A stretch of 8,114 bases of DNA from an uncultured Alphaproteobacteria bacterium (GCA_903905285.1 CAIVFQ010000175.1:1-8114); one strand, 5' to 3'. Counted from the stretch's first letter, positions 1 to 6,733 are shown. Translations and numbers: made by a program. Notes: generated by a model not told the origin, from the letters alone.

Positions 1-2
1 AT

Positions 3-134
3 TGGTTCGCAAGATTCCGTCGAAGAACAGTAACGGTATCAAGGTCCCTTCAAATGGTCGATATCACAATCGCCATCTTCGCCGCCGTCCACGTCAATAA
101 AACTCTAAAATTTAATGATGCTATCTTTAGTTAA
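3..134 (+). CDS. C-terminal fragment of a probable IS1-family transposase (InsB-like), 5' end outside the window
   Basis: The third plus-strand frame is open from the window edge to a TAA at 132-134 and gives 43 residues. The stretch RFRRRTVTVSRSLQMVD followed by a hydrophobic tail resembles, from memory, the end of IS1-family DDE transposases, where a basic segment leads into a 'SRS/SKS-x-E-M' motif and a short helix. No start codon or catalytic DDE residues are visible because the gene begins off the left edge. The last 30 bases overlap, on the opposite strand, the 3' end of a truncated MFS transporter gene, as expected if the element landed in that gene. The second frame is also open up to base 100, but its product is only a run of basic residues and is more likely a shadow. 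The family call is from recognition only; another short C-terminus cannot be excluded. Confidence 0.55.
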   Translation, partial: WFARFRRRTVTVSRSLQMVDITIAIFAAVHVNKTLKFNDAIFS

Positions 135-866
135 AAGTCTCCAAAAATAAGCCTTAAAGTTTTTAGCGCCAGCTCTGTTATCAGAGTCTTCTTCTATAAG
201 AAAAGGGTCCTTCTTTTTAATCTTTTTTGCTTTTGCAGCCAAAAATTCCGGGGTTTCTCTTAAACGAACTCTAGCAACAGAGCCTACAACAGCGACACAA
301 GCACCAATCCAAAAAGCTATTCTCCAATCCATGTTAAAAGTGGTTACTAAAGAAGCAACCGCCAATGCCACAACAGCTCCTACCATAGAGGCGATAGATA
401 TGCAAGAAACAGCGATATATTGAGAGGGAGGCCTTGCTATTTCACTTACATAAACTTGAGCACCCATGATTTCGCCCATGGAAGAGAAGCCTTGTATAAT
501 TCTGCAGCCCGTGACTAGCCAAGCGGCAGATATTCCTATTTGGGCATAAGTAGGTAAATTAGCCATGATGAGACAACTCACGGACATCATCATGGTGGTA
601 AGAATGACGGTTGCTTTCCTGCCGATAGTGTCGCCAATATGGCCAAAGATAAGGGCGCCAATAGGTCTCAACAGATAAGTGGAGCAGAACGCAAAGGCTG
701 CCAGCAGGGATGCTGTATGGGGATCGGTTTTGGGGAAAAATAATTCATTTAACAGCACCGCCATATGCACATACAGCATCAGGTCGAAGTATTCTAAGAA
801 GGTACCAATCTGTAAAAGACCGATGGCTTCTTTTTGCTCGCGGTTCAGACTACTCAAAAACGCCAC
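105..866 (-). CDS. Truncated MFS transporter of the ProP-like metabolite/H+ symporter group (N-terminal half, probable pseudogene)
   Basis: The 253-residue product is a hydrophobic membrane protein with about six predicted helices (roughly 17-42, 52-76, 85-104, 109-129, 148-175 and 181-200). It carries the MFS motif between helices 2 and 3 (GHIGDTIGRKA, 75-85), the ProP-like RIIQGFSSMGE (122-131) and the post-helix-6 signature RLRETPEF (201-208). This group imports small solutes such as proline, betaine or dicarboxylates with protons. Family members are normally over 400 residues with 12 helices; this one stops in the basic central loop, so helices 7-12 are missing. The reading frame ends inside sequence that also encodes the transposase tail on the other strand, so an insertion probably removed the 3' half. 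The start is GTG at 866-864 with an AGAGGT ribosome site four bases upstream. A half-transporter is unlikely to work alone, although dimerising half-transporters cannot be ruled out. Confidence 0.8.
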   Translation of the reverse strand: MAFLSSLNREQKEAIGLLQIGTFLEYFDLMLYVHMAVLLNELFFPKTDPHTASLLAAFAFCSTYLLRPIGALIFGHIGDTIGRKATVILTTMMMSVSCLIMANLPTYAQIGISAAWLVTGCRIIQGFSSMGEIMGAQVYVSEIARPPSQYIAVSCISIASMVGAVVALAVASLVTTFNMDWRIAFWIGACVAVVGSVARVRLRETPEFLAAKAKKIKKKDPFLIEEDSDNRAGAKNFKAYFWRLLTKDSIIKF

Positions 867-1110
867 GGTGACCTCTTTATGTGTAATGGAATCCGGTACC
901 TTCCTAGTAATATGAATTTCACTGGATGGATAAGAGAAAAATATTAAATTTTCTTACCTGCAAAAAAAAGAGGGTCGCATCTGTTTCATCATCCCAGCGC
1001 ATCACGCCGGGGAATAGAGCCTTGAGAGAAGCTCTTCAATAATCTTTTTCGTTAGCTTCGTGGTTCAAAAGCCTTTATGCTTTGTTAGTAGTTAATTAGG
1101 TTGTCTTAAA

Positions 1111-1611
1111 ATGTTCACATCTTCTTACTTACACGCTGATGGTTATCGGCTGGGCGTAGGCCTTATGTTGCTTAACGCTGACAATAAAGTGTTTGTTGGA
1201 CAACGCATTGATGCAGTTCGTGCGTCTGCTGATGCCTCTGATGGATGGCAAATGCCACAAGGTGGTATTGATTCTGGTGAAACGCCTTTGCAGGCAGCCT
1301 TTCGTGAATTGAAAGAAGAGGTCGGCAGCGATAAGGCACACGTTATTGCAGAAAGCCAACATTGGTACGAATACCAATTACCTGATAATTTAAGACCTAT
1401 ATTGTGGGGTGGTCGCTTTCATTCCCAGAGGCAAAAGTGGTTTTTGTTGCGCTTTACAGGTGAAGATAAAGATATCCAAATTGACGCCCATTCTCATCCC
1501 GAATTCTCTTGTTGGCAATGGGTTGAAAGGGATCAGTTAACTGAATTGGTTGTTGATTTTAAACGACAGGTTTATCAACAAGTTGCCGAAGAGTTTAAAC
1601 CATTTTTTTGA
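1111..1611 (+). CDS. rppH: RNA pyrophosphohydrolase (Nudix hydrolase)
   Basis: The protein has 166 residues, the usual RppH size. It contains a complete Nudix box at 51-73: G51, E57 and R65-E66-L67-K68-E69-E70-V71-G72, matching GX5EX7REUXEEXGU. E66, E69 and E70 lie in the metal-binding part. Typical RppH surroundings are present: GYRLGVGLML near the N-terminus, the loop GWQMPQGGID (45-54) and the later block QRQKWFLLRF (106-115). RppH acts in the cytoplasm, removing pyrophosphate from 5'-triphosphate mRNA ends so that RNase E can degrade them; in alphaproteobacteria the family also hydrolyses dinucleoside polyphosphates. The ATG at 1111 places the core domain about ten residues from the start, as in relatives. 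Only a weak AGG lies ten bases upstream. The gene is followed 11 bases later by grxC on the same strand, suggesting co-transcription. Confidence 0.93.
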   Translation: MFTSSYLHADGYRLGVGLMLLNADNKVFVGQRIDAVRASADASDGWQMPQGGIDSGETPLQAAFRELKEEVGSDKAHVIAESQHWYEYQLPDNLRPILWGGRFHSQRQKWFLLRFTGEDKDIQIDAHSHPEFSCWQWVERDQLTELVVDFKRQVYQQVAEEFKPFF

Positions 1612-1622
1612 AAGAAGTAACC

Positions 1623-1874
1623 ATGGCTAAAATAGAAATCTACACGACATCTTCTTGCCCCTACTGCGTTAAAGCCAAGACCCTTCTGATTAAGAAAAAT
1701 GCATCATTTGAGGAAATCGATATATCAAACGACGCCGATCTTCGCCAAGCCATGATCCAAAAAACAGGGGGCCGTACCAGCGTGCCACAAATTTTTATTG
1801 ATGGACGTCACATCGGTGGCTGTGATGATTTATATGCTCTGGATAAGACCGGAGAATTAGGAAAGCTGCTGTAG
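1623..1874 (+). CDS. grxC: Glutaredoxin 3 (class I dithiol glutaredoxin)
   Basis: From the ATG at 1623 the product has 83 residues, the normal length of bacterial Grx3. It is a single thioredoxin-fold domain with the redox motif C12-P-Y-C15, the cis-proline motif TSVP (52-55) and the glutathione-binding GGCDDL (65-70). It would reduce disulfides and glutathionylated proteins in the cytoplasm with glutathione and can serve as electron donor to ribonucleotide reductase. A longer reading beginning at a TTG at 1608 would overlap the rppH stop codon and add five residues. I prefer the ATG because MAKIEIYTTSSCPYC matches the family start and an AAGAAGT purine stretch lies just before it. The gene sits 11 bases behind rppH and likely shares its transcript. 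It converges on the methyltransferase gene with only 25 bases between them and no visible hairpin terminator. Confidence 0.93.
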   Translation: MAKIEIYTTSSCPYCVKAKTLLIKKNASFEEIDISNDADLRQAMIQKTGGRTSVPQIFIDGRHIGGCDDLYALDKTGELGKLL

Positions 1875-1899
1875 TAACTGGGCATTCCAGCGCATCAGC

Positions 1900-2673
1900 C
1901 TATTTCTTCCTTGCAACTGTAAGAATGCATGTTGTTTTGTCTTCTAAGAAGTTGGATCCATCCATTCCATATTGACCTATGGTTTCAAATCCATTTTTGG
2001 TTAGCATTTCTTTCAATTCTTTTGCAGTGTAAATTTGCAGAGAGAATTTATGATTGAATCGCTTTGGTTTGCCTGCATTCTTTTGGATGGTGTAGCTGTC
2101 GTAAGACGTCAGGCGGCCATTTTCTCTGTCAATTTCGGAATGTTGAATGTTGTGAATCTTGGTGTCATTGACCGATCGATGGAGGTCCATTGCAAAATCA
2201 TCCACGGCATTGTTCGTCATAGCCTCCAAATTGAATATGTCGAATATATACAGCCCGCCGTCCTTTAAGTTTCTGCGTATATTTCTCATTGCCTTTTCAA
2301 AGCCGGCTTTTGTAAGGTGCCCAACGGCGTTGAATATGGTTATAACTGCGTCAAAATGACCAACTTTTAGTGTGCGCATGTCACCGTCTATAAATTTAAC
2401 ATCGATTTTTTCTCTTAGGGCTCTTTCTCTTGCCAATCTTAAAAGAGCGGGGCTGAAGTCTGCTCCAGTCATCTTGTATCCGTTCTTTGTAAGAAAAAAT
2501 ACTTGAGAGCCAGTGCCGCAAGTAAGGTCTAATACTGTTTCAGCCTTATGTTTTTCAAGTAATTTTTCAATCACACTATTTTTTGCATTTGTATCATCGC
2601 ATACATTGTGCGCGTCAAAATATTCAGGTAGTTTTTTGTATTCAAGCGGAAGACCTAGCTTACTTTTCCCCAT
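1900..2673 (-). CDS. Class I SAM-dependent methyltransferase of unknown substrate
   Basis: The 257-residue protein shows a Rossmann-type methyltransferase domain. Motif I is VLDLTCGTGS at 47-56, the acidic residue ending strand beta2 is D72 in GADFS, motif III is GDMR at 97-100, motif IV is FDAVITIFNAVGHL (107-120), and LKDGGLYIFD (136-145) is the usual post-motif. These bind S-adenosylmethionine. The C-terminal part (about 150-257) looks like a substrate-cap insertion followed by the final strands and does not identify the substrate; small-molecule N- or O-methylation is the common role of relatives. The start is secured by an excellent ribosome site, GGAGGGG, starting about 12 bases before the ATG at 2673. 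The gene lies 210 bases downstream of rluC on the same strand, so it probably has its own promoter or regulated leader. It looks like an accessory, possibly acquired gene among core genes, but this is inference. Confidence 0.85.
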   Translation of the reverse strand: MGKSKLGLPLEYKKLPEYFDAHNVCDDTNAKNSVIEKLLEKHKAETVLDLTCGTGSQVFFLTKNGYKMTGADFSPALLRLARERALREKIDVKFIDGDMRTLKVGHFDAVITIFNAVGHLTKAGFEKAMRNIRRNLKDGGLYIFDIFNLEAMTNNAVDDFAMDLHRSVNDTKIHNIQHSEIDRENGRLTSYDSYTIQKNAGKPKRFNHKFSLQIYTAKELKEMLTKNGFETIGQYGMDGSNFLEDKTTCILTVARKK

Positions 2674-2717
2674 TGATCCCCTCCATTCAGAATTTATTAA
2701 TTGTTTTGCGGAGCTGC

Positions 2718-2765
2718 TTTTTGGGGTCGATGGGGGCCCTTATAAGGGACAATTTTGCCCAAAAA
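2718..2765. repeat. Concentric inverted repeats in the methyltransferase leader
   Basis: TTTTTGGG at 2718-2725 is repeated inverted as CCCAAAAA at 2758-2765. Between them lies the perfect 12-base palindrome CCCTTATAAGGG (2737-2748). The two centres differ by one base (2741.5 and 2742.5), so the whole 48-base block is nearly symmetrical. It sits 45-92 bases upstream of the methyltransferase ATG. It could be an operator, a cruciform or an RNA hairpin in the leader. There is no uridine run after either arm, so a classical terminator is unlikely. The inner TATAAG could also serve as a -10 element, but no good -35 partner was found. Confidence 0.5.
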
Positions 2766-2883
2766 TACGCTAATAAAGAGGAGAGAATTTTTCCCTTAAA
2801 TCTACTATTGTGGTCGGCCCCGTCATAAGCCACGATCCTGCTCAAACCGTAATTTCCCCCAGAAGAAAAAACTCAACCCATCT

Positions 2884-3831
2884 TTAGCAATACTTTTGCC
2901 AATCAACCTTATATCTTTTAAGAATATCATTCATGTGGGCAGGCGGGGGGGCTGTGAACGTTAAAGAACGGCCACTTTCTGAATCAGGAATGGTCAGCTG
3001 TCGGGCGTGTAAGCATAAGGGCTCCTTAACGTTGGAACCATATTTTATATCTCCCCAAATGGGATGTCCTTTATGAGAACAATGCACCCGCAACTGGTGC
3101 GTACGACCGGTCTGTGGTGATAATTCAACCCAGGTGGCGTCTCTTTCAAGGGCTTTAATCAGGCGGTACTCTGTCAACGCAGGCTTGCCTTCTTTTTCAT
3201 CGACCACAACTTTTTCATAGCTTTGACCTAATGACTTGGAAACAGGAGCATCTATCGATCCAAAGGGTGGACTCAAAACCCCCTCTACAAAGGCCCAATA
3301 GACTTTTCTCACAAGATGTTCTTTAAAGGCGTGGGCTAGTTCAACCGCTTTATGTAATGTTTTTGCCACCACAAATACGCCGCTGGTATCTTTGTCTAAT
3401 CGATGAACTAGGCGAAATGGTCGTCCCTTGCCATAAAACTGCAGCAAACCGTCAAGATGATAGCGTGTTCCTGTTCCTCCCTGTACGGCAAGACCGGCGG
3501 GTTTATTCAAAATACACAGGTCATCATCTTCCCAGACAATCAATGTTTTTAAAAAATTGAGGTCTTCGTTGTTATAACGAAAGGGCTTTACAACACCCAG
3601 TGGTTGGCGATCGGCAATGACCAAAGATTCTAAATCAAGACCTTGCGCTAAGGAAATTTCATCCTGGTCGGTAACGCGTGTACTGGCTGTGGCCTTTTGT
3701 CCATTAACCAAAATCTTTTTGTTACGCAGCAGCTTTTCTATGTGTGCCTGACTAAGGTTTAAACTTTGGTAAGGTTCGTTGCGTCTTAACCATCGGTCAA
3801 GACGATGCGTGAGGGTATGTGATTCTGTCAT
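2884..3831 (-). CDS. rluC: Ribosomal large subunit pseudouridine synthase, RluC type (RluA family)
   Basis: The 315-residue protein has an N-terminal S4 RNA-binding domain (about 9-60, with RLDRWLRR and ILVNGQ) and an RluA-family catalytic domain (about 97-300). The catalytic signature HRLDKDTSG spans 143-151 with the nucleophile D146. PQTGRTHQLRVH (239-250) and LHARQLTIP (274-282) are conserved family blocks. RluC converts uridines 955, 2504 and 2580 of 23S rRNA (E. coli numbering) to pseudouridine; RluD or another paralogue is possible, but domain order and length fit RluC best. The ATG at 3831 lies 11 bases after the popZ stop. No clear ribosome site is seen, so translation may depend on coupling to popZ. 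In many alphaproteobacteria valS follows tolC-popZ; here this gene occupies that position. Confidence 0.88.
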   Translation of the reverse strand: MTESHTLTHRLDRWLRRNEPYQSLNLSQAHIEKLLRNKKILVNGQKATASTRVTDQDEISLAQGLDLESLVIADRQPLGVVKPFRYNNEDLNFLKTLIVWEDDDLCILNKPAGLAVQGGTGTRYHLDGLLQFYGKGRPFRLVHRLDKDTSGVFVVAKTLHKAVELAHAFKEHLVRKVYWAFVEGVLSPPFGSIDAPVSKSLGQSYEKVVVDEKEGKPALTEYRLIKALERDATWVELSPQTGRTHQLRVHCSHKGHPIWGDIKYGSNVKEPLCLHARQLTIPDSESGRSLTFTAPPPAHMNDILKRYKVDWQKYC

Positions 3832-3842
3832 AAAACTATCAA

Positions 3843-4448
3843 TTAATCAGAGCGCAGTTGTTTGGTCAACCGCTCAATTTCTTTAGTTACCGTTAACTCT
3901 ACCAAACGGGGTAAATGCTGATCAAGCCACTGTTTAATCATCGGGCGTGCCAGGTCTGCAATCAGCTGATCAAGTGTTTGACTGGCTGGTTCAGGCTTAG
4001 ACAGATGATGAACGTGGGTGGTTGCTTCGGCTAACTTAGCAAAAGATTGCGCTGTTGCTGCTTGGGCTTGGGGTGATAACAACCCTTCTTGATTATCAGG
4101 GGTTAAGGCCAGTTGGGGTTCAGGTCTGACGGCATGGGCTTCGGTTAAACGAATTACATTTTCTGGGGCGTTATTATATCGAGCAGGCTCAATACCTTGG
4201 TCAAAAGCCAGTGGTTCGGCTCTGAGGTCTGGCTTGCCCATCGATAAAGAGGCAGCTAGAGCTTCGGCCGTCTGTTCCGCCTCAATTTTGGTCGACACAT
4301 AAGATTGATCAAGCTTAGGTTCTGCGAGAGGGGTTTCCTCTTGAGGTTTGCTCTGAGGTTGAGGTTCGTCACCAACATATCGGCGAATAGAAGCTAAAAT
4401 TTCCTCAATTGACATCTCCCCCTCCTCTTCGCGCCTTAAGTTTGCCAT
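3843..4448 (-). CDS. popZ: PopZ-like polar organising protein (DUF2497 family)
   Basis: The 201-residue protein has the PopZ layout. A short N-terminal helix, SIEEILASIRRYV (13-25), is followed by a proline-, glutamine- and acid-rich low-complexity linker (about 27-150) and a conserved C-terminal helical block, with LARPMIKQWLDQHLPRLVEL inside roughly 166-185 and a final basic helix. In Caulobacter crescentus PopZ self-assembles at the cell poles through its C-terminus and uses the N-terminal helix to recruit ParB and other client proteins, anchoring the chromosome origin. The gene sits 19 bases after tolC and 11 before rluC, an arrangement known from alphaproteobacteria for tolC-popZ. The annotated ATG at 4448 has a GAGGAA site six bases upstream. 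An alternative ATG at 4415 (190 residues) is preceded by a better AGGAGG, so the true N-terminus is uncertain. Confidence 0.88.
   Translation of the reverse strand: MANLRREEEGEMSIEEILASIRRYVGDEPQPQSKPQEETPLAEPKLDQSYVSTKIEAEQTAEALAASLSMGKPDLRAEPLAFDQGIEPARYNNAPENVIRLTEAHAVRPEPQLALTPDNQEGLLSPQAQAATAQSFAKLAEATTHVHHLSKPEPASQTLDQLIADLARPMIKQWLDQHLPRLVELTVTKEIERLTKQLRSD
4416..4426 (-). promoter_or_regulatory. Strong Shine-Dalgarno-like sequence before an internal popZ ATG
   Basis: Reading the minus strand, AGGAGGGGGAG directly precedes the ATG at 4415-4413, placing AGGAGG five bases from it. The first 11 codons of the longer reading (MANLRREEEGE) include this purine tract, whose Glu/Gly codons could exist simply because the ribosome site is there. 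Starting at 4415 would give MSIEEILASIRR, leaving only two residues before the conserved helix. Confidence 0.45.
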
Positions 4449-4467
4449 TCTTATTCCTCTTTCAATA

Positions 4468-5844
4468 TTACAAGTAGTCTCTCACTTGCTGATAATGGGA
4501 TTGAGGGTCAAAATAATCAACCTCTAATTTCAAATTCTTAGCAGTCAGACGACCAATAACCGCCAATAAACGATAACTTTCAAAGCAATAATCCTTTGAG
4601 GCGCCGACCAAATCTAGCTGTGCTTGCAGTAAAGCGTTACGGGCATTTAACACATCCAACAGAACTTTGCTGCCTACGTTCATTTCCTGGGTGGTGCCGT
4701 CAAGGCTGATTTGGGCGGCTTCGACTTGTTTTTGATAATTTTCTATATTGTTTTTAGCGGCTTGATAATTTTGCCAAACTTGCTGGACTTGTTCTCTGGT
4801 TTTTCGACGGGCGCTATCAATAGCAATCCGTTTTTTCGACGCCTCCTCAAGGGCTTTCCTTCTTTTTGAACGAATAGCCCCGCCTTCATATAAGGGGACT
4901 TTAGCCTGAACAGAAATTTGGTTGTTGGTAACGTAATCCTTGCTGCCAGGAAAGGCTTTCCCCTGGTAATTTGAATCTGTTCTAAATTCTTGACGAGTGC
5001 TTGATGCCACAAAATCTACGTTCGGTAAAAGACCGCCTGTAATTCTTTCAGCGTCGGCCTGGGCTGCTAGGTGTTCAAATTGAGCTGCGATAATACCGGG
5101 GCTTTCTGCTTCGGCAATTTCCAAAGCCTCCTCTAACGTTTTGGGTAAAACTTGAAAGGCTGTTGGTTTGGTCATTTCTAAGGGTGCTTTAAGCCCTGTA
5201 ACTTTTTCATAAGTGGCCTTGGCACCTTCTAATTCGGCTACGGTTTTTTGCAATTTCGCATCAGCCTCGGCGAAGCGGCCTTGAGCATTCGCCAGCTGCG
5301 TGCGTGTTTCTTCACCAACGCGCAGTTTTTCTTGGGCATCTTCAAGGCTTTTTCCTAAGGCCTCTTTGTTGGATTTGTGCAAATCAACCTGAATATATTT
5401 AGAAAGCAACTCTAAGTATGCTTTTATTGCGTCTAATAAAACTGTTTGTTCGTCTGAATGTAAACCTGACCAGGCCGCCCGAATTATATTTTCAGCCCCG
5501 CGTGTTTCGGCTAAGGTGCTCCCCCCAGCAAACAAGTTTTGGCGCAGCTCAATTCCGCCCTCGCGTGTGTTGCTGATTTTGTCTGAGACAGTGCCGCCTG
5601 CATTCTTGCTGTTACCTGAATTGAGCTGCTTACCCAACGTCATATTCCCTTTCAGGTCGATAGTGGGACGAAAACCAGCTAAGGCCTGAACAATTTTTTC
5701 ATGTTCGGCTTTGATCGCTTCCTGTTTTTCTTTAAATTCTGGGTTGCAGTTATATGTGTTGGTTAAGGCCTGCTGTAAGGTACCAGACCAAGCAGAGGAT
5801 AAGCCAAACATGACAACCAGGACGCTATAAACAAAAACACGCAT
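4468..5844 (-). CDS. tolC: TolC-family outer membrane efflux channel protein
   Basis: The 458-residue protein starts with a signal peptide (1-20, cleavage predicted after AWS). Two homologous OEP halves follow. Half one has FRPTIDLKGN (58-67), ELRQNLFAGGST (99-110) and VGEETRTQLANAQGR (176-190). Half two repeats the pattern with LLPNVDFVAS (272-281), AKVPLYEGGA (314-323) and VGSKVLLDVLNARNA (390-404). The helical stretches between them form the periplasmic alpha-barrel. A trimer would form the outer-membrane exit duct for type I secretion and RND or MFS efflux pumps; no inner-membrane or adaptor partner is encoded in this window, so the channel is probably shared. Length is typical for alphaproteobacterial TolC. 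The ATG at 5844 has an AAGGA ribosome site (5851-5855). It is the first gene of the tolC-popZ-rluC operon and lies behind a CtrA-like box. Confidence 0.92.
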   Translation of the reverse strand: MRVFVYSVLVVMFGLSSAWSGTLQQALTNTYNCNPEFKEKQEAIKAEHEKIVQALAGFRPTIDLKGNMTLGKQLNSGNSKNAGGTVSDKISNTREGGIELRQNLFAGGSTLAETRGAENIIRAAWSGLHSDEQTVLLDAIKAYLELLSKYIQVDLHKSNKEALGKSLEDAQEKLRVGEETRTQLANAQGRFAEADAKLQKTVAELEGAKATYEKVTGLKAPLEMTKPTAFQVLPKTLEEALEIAEAESPGIIAAQFEHLAAQADAERITGGLLPNVDFVASSTRQEFRTDSNYQGKAFPGSKDYVTNNQISVQAKVPLYEGGAIRSKRRKALEEASKKRIAIDSARRKTREQVQQVWQNYQAAKNNIENYQKQVEAAQISLDGTTQEMNVGSKVLLDVLNARNALLQAQLDLVGASKDYCFESYRLLAVIGRLTAKNLKLEVDYFDPQSHYQQVRDYL

Positions 5845-5874
5845 TGTAATTCCTTAAAAACCGCTAAGATAACG

Positions 5875-5890
5875 TTAAAAATTCGTTAAC
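5875..5890 (-). promoter_or_regulatory. CtrA-type binding site TTAA-N7-TTAA upstream of tolC-popZ
   Basis: Plus-strand TTAA at 5875-5878 and at 5886-5889 are separated by exactly seven bases. The flanking bases make the motif TTAAC-like on both strands, the full form of the CtrA recognition sequence known from Caulobacter. The site ends 31 bases before the tolC ATG, where it would overlap a core promoter. CtrA is a cell-cycle response regulator widely conserved in alphaproteobacteria. The match to the motif is seen directly; binding is inferred. By my rough base-composition estimate, such a site is expected about once per several such windows overall but rarely within a given 190-base spacer. 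Confidence 0.5.
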
Positions 5891-5974
5891 ATACAGAATT
5901 TTAGTAAACATTATCTTAAGACAAGTTGCAATCGGGAATTTAGTTAGGGATGTCTGCGTTGTCAGAGATTCTTT

Positions 5975-6004
5975 GTCATCTTGATCGTAGCGTGGCCATC
6001 CAGG
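5975..6004. repeat. Degenerate copy of a GTCATTGCGAG...GCAATCCAG-type dispersed intergenic repeat
   Basis: The bases GTCATCTTGATCGTAGCGTG followed by GCCATCCAGG resemble the short dispersed repeats with GTCATTGCGAGCG...GCAATCCAG that are common in intergenic DNA of many proteobacteria, including intracellular ones. The resemblance is from memory and imperfect. The copy lies between the 3' end of the beta-barrel gene and the tolC promoter. No second copy was found in the window, so its repetitive nature is not shown here. Confidence 0.35.
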
Positions 6005-6037
6005 ATTCAAGGACTTTCAATGGCAGAAAAGGAATGC

Positions 6038-6733
6038 TTAAAAAACGCGCATGATCCTTGCTACAACTCTATGTTGAATGGGGCTAAAGGTATAGCCACG
6101 GGCGGCTCCGTTTAAAGGCACCGTATCCAGGCGTGGCTGCATTTTTTTCATTATGGAATAGTTGTATTCTCCGCCAACAAACAGTTTTGGGCCTATTTTA
6201 TAATAAACACCAAGTCCGGGCACAAGCCCCCGCACTGATACGCTGTACTTTTCAAAGCTTGGGACTTGAAACGTCAAACGACTGTAATTTAAATCAAACT
6301 TGTTGCTTTCGAGTCCTATTTTGACATATATCATCACCTTTGGGTTTAAGACCATGCCGCCAAACAGTGCAAGGCCAAACTTATAACGGTGACGGATATT
6401 AACCTTACCCTCAAGGGCGCCCCCTTCAATTTTTAAGTCTTTTGTGGTGTTCAGGCCAGGCATACTAATGCCAAGCTCAGCGCCAATAACAATTCTGGAA
6501 TCCATCAAATAATTCATATATCCGCCTTGTAGGCCGACGATATAGCTCATATCACCAAGAACCACTTTACCTTCTTTAGGTGATGCATTCGTGTATTTAT
6601 GCTCCCCCTTTAAAATCATAGCCCCCAAATGGGCGCCGGCATATAATCCGTGGAACCGCGCGCAGGCTGGGGATATGCTGCTGAGAATAAAAGCAAATAG
6701 GACGCAATAGAACTTAAGCGTTGTGGAAAACAT
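6038..6733 (-). CDS. Outer membrane beta-barrel protein (OmpA-like eight-strand porin fold)
   Basis: The 231-residue product has a clear signal peptide (1-25, cleavage after SPACA). The mature protein begins with GLYAGAHLGAM, the usual first strand of small outer-membrane barrels. Alternating amphipathic segments fit about eight strands (roughly 29-38, 63-74, 80-89, 114-128, 133-142, 165-179, 183-192 and 221-231). The last residue is phenylalanine after HRVVARIMRV, the C-terminal signal recognised by the BAM complex. Such barrels resemble the Omp25/Omp31 and surface-antigen proteins of alphaproteobacteria and serve in envelope stability, adhesion or host contact; the exact role is unknown. 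The start ATG has only a weak ribosome site. It is transcribed alone from a candidate promoter at 6766-6794, after a terminator that isolates it from the upstream gene. Confidence 0.75.
   Translation of the reverse strand: MFSTTLKFYCVLFAFILSSISPACARFHGLYAGAHLGAMILKGEHKYTNASPKEGKVVLGDMSYIVGLQGGYMNYLMDSRIVIGAELGISMPGLNTTKDLKIEGGALEGKVNIRHRYKFGLALFGGMVLNPKVMIYVKIGLESNKFDLNYSRLTFQVPSFEKYSVSVRGLVPGLGVYYKIGPKLFVGGEYNYSIMKKMQPRLDTVPLNGAARGYTFSPIQHRVVARIMRVF

Noticed and set aside
2..100. The second plus-strand frame is open and encodes a very basic tail (RYHNRHLRRRPRQ).
   Set aside because: The third frame fits a recognisable transposase tail better; the basic composition is what a frame shadow would give.
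940..1070. Minus-strand frames before the MFS gene (TKLTKKIIEELLSRL, then in another frame MRWDDETDATLFFL) looked like a frameshifted gene remnant, perhaps the N-terminus of an endonuclease III.
   Set aside because: The pieces are short, lie in different frames and lack any diagnostic motif of a known family.
994..1897. The 11-mer CCAGCGCATCA occurs at 994-1004 and again at 1887-1897, both in spacers.
   Set aside because: Several 11-base matches are expected by chance in a window of this size, and the flanks differ; not enough to call a repeat family.
2513..2828. Two plus-strand frames opposite the methyltransferase start and its leader.
   Set aside because: They mostly mirror the methyltransferase gene, overlap each other and encode no recognisable domain or ribosome site.
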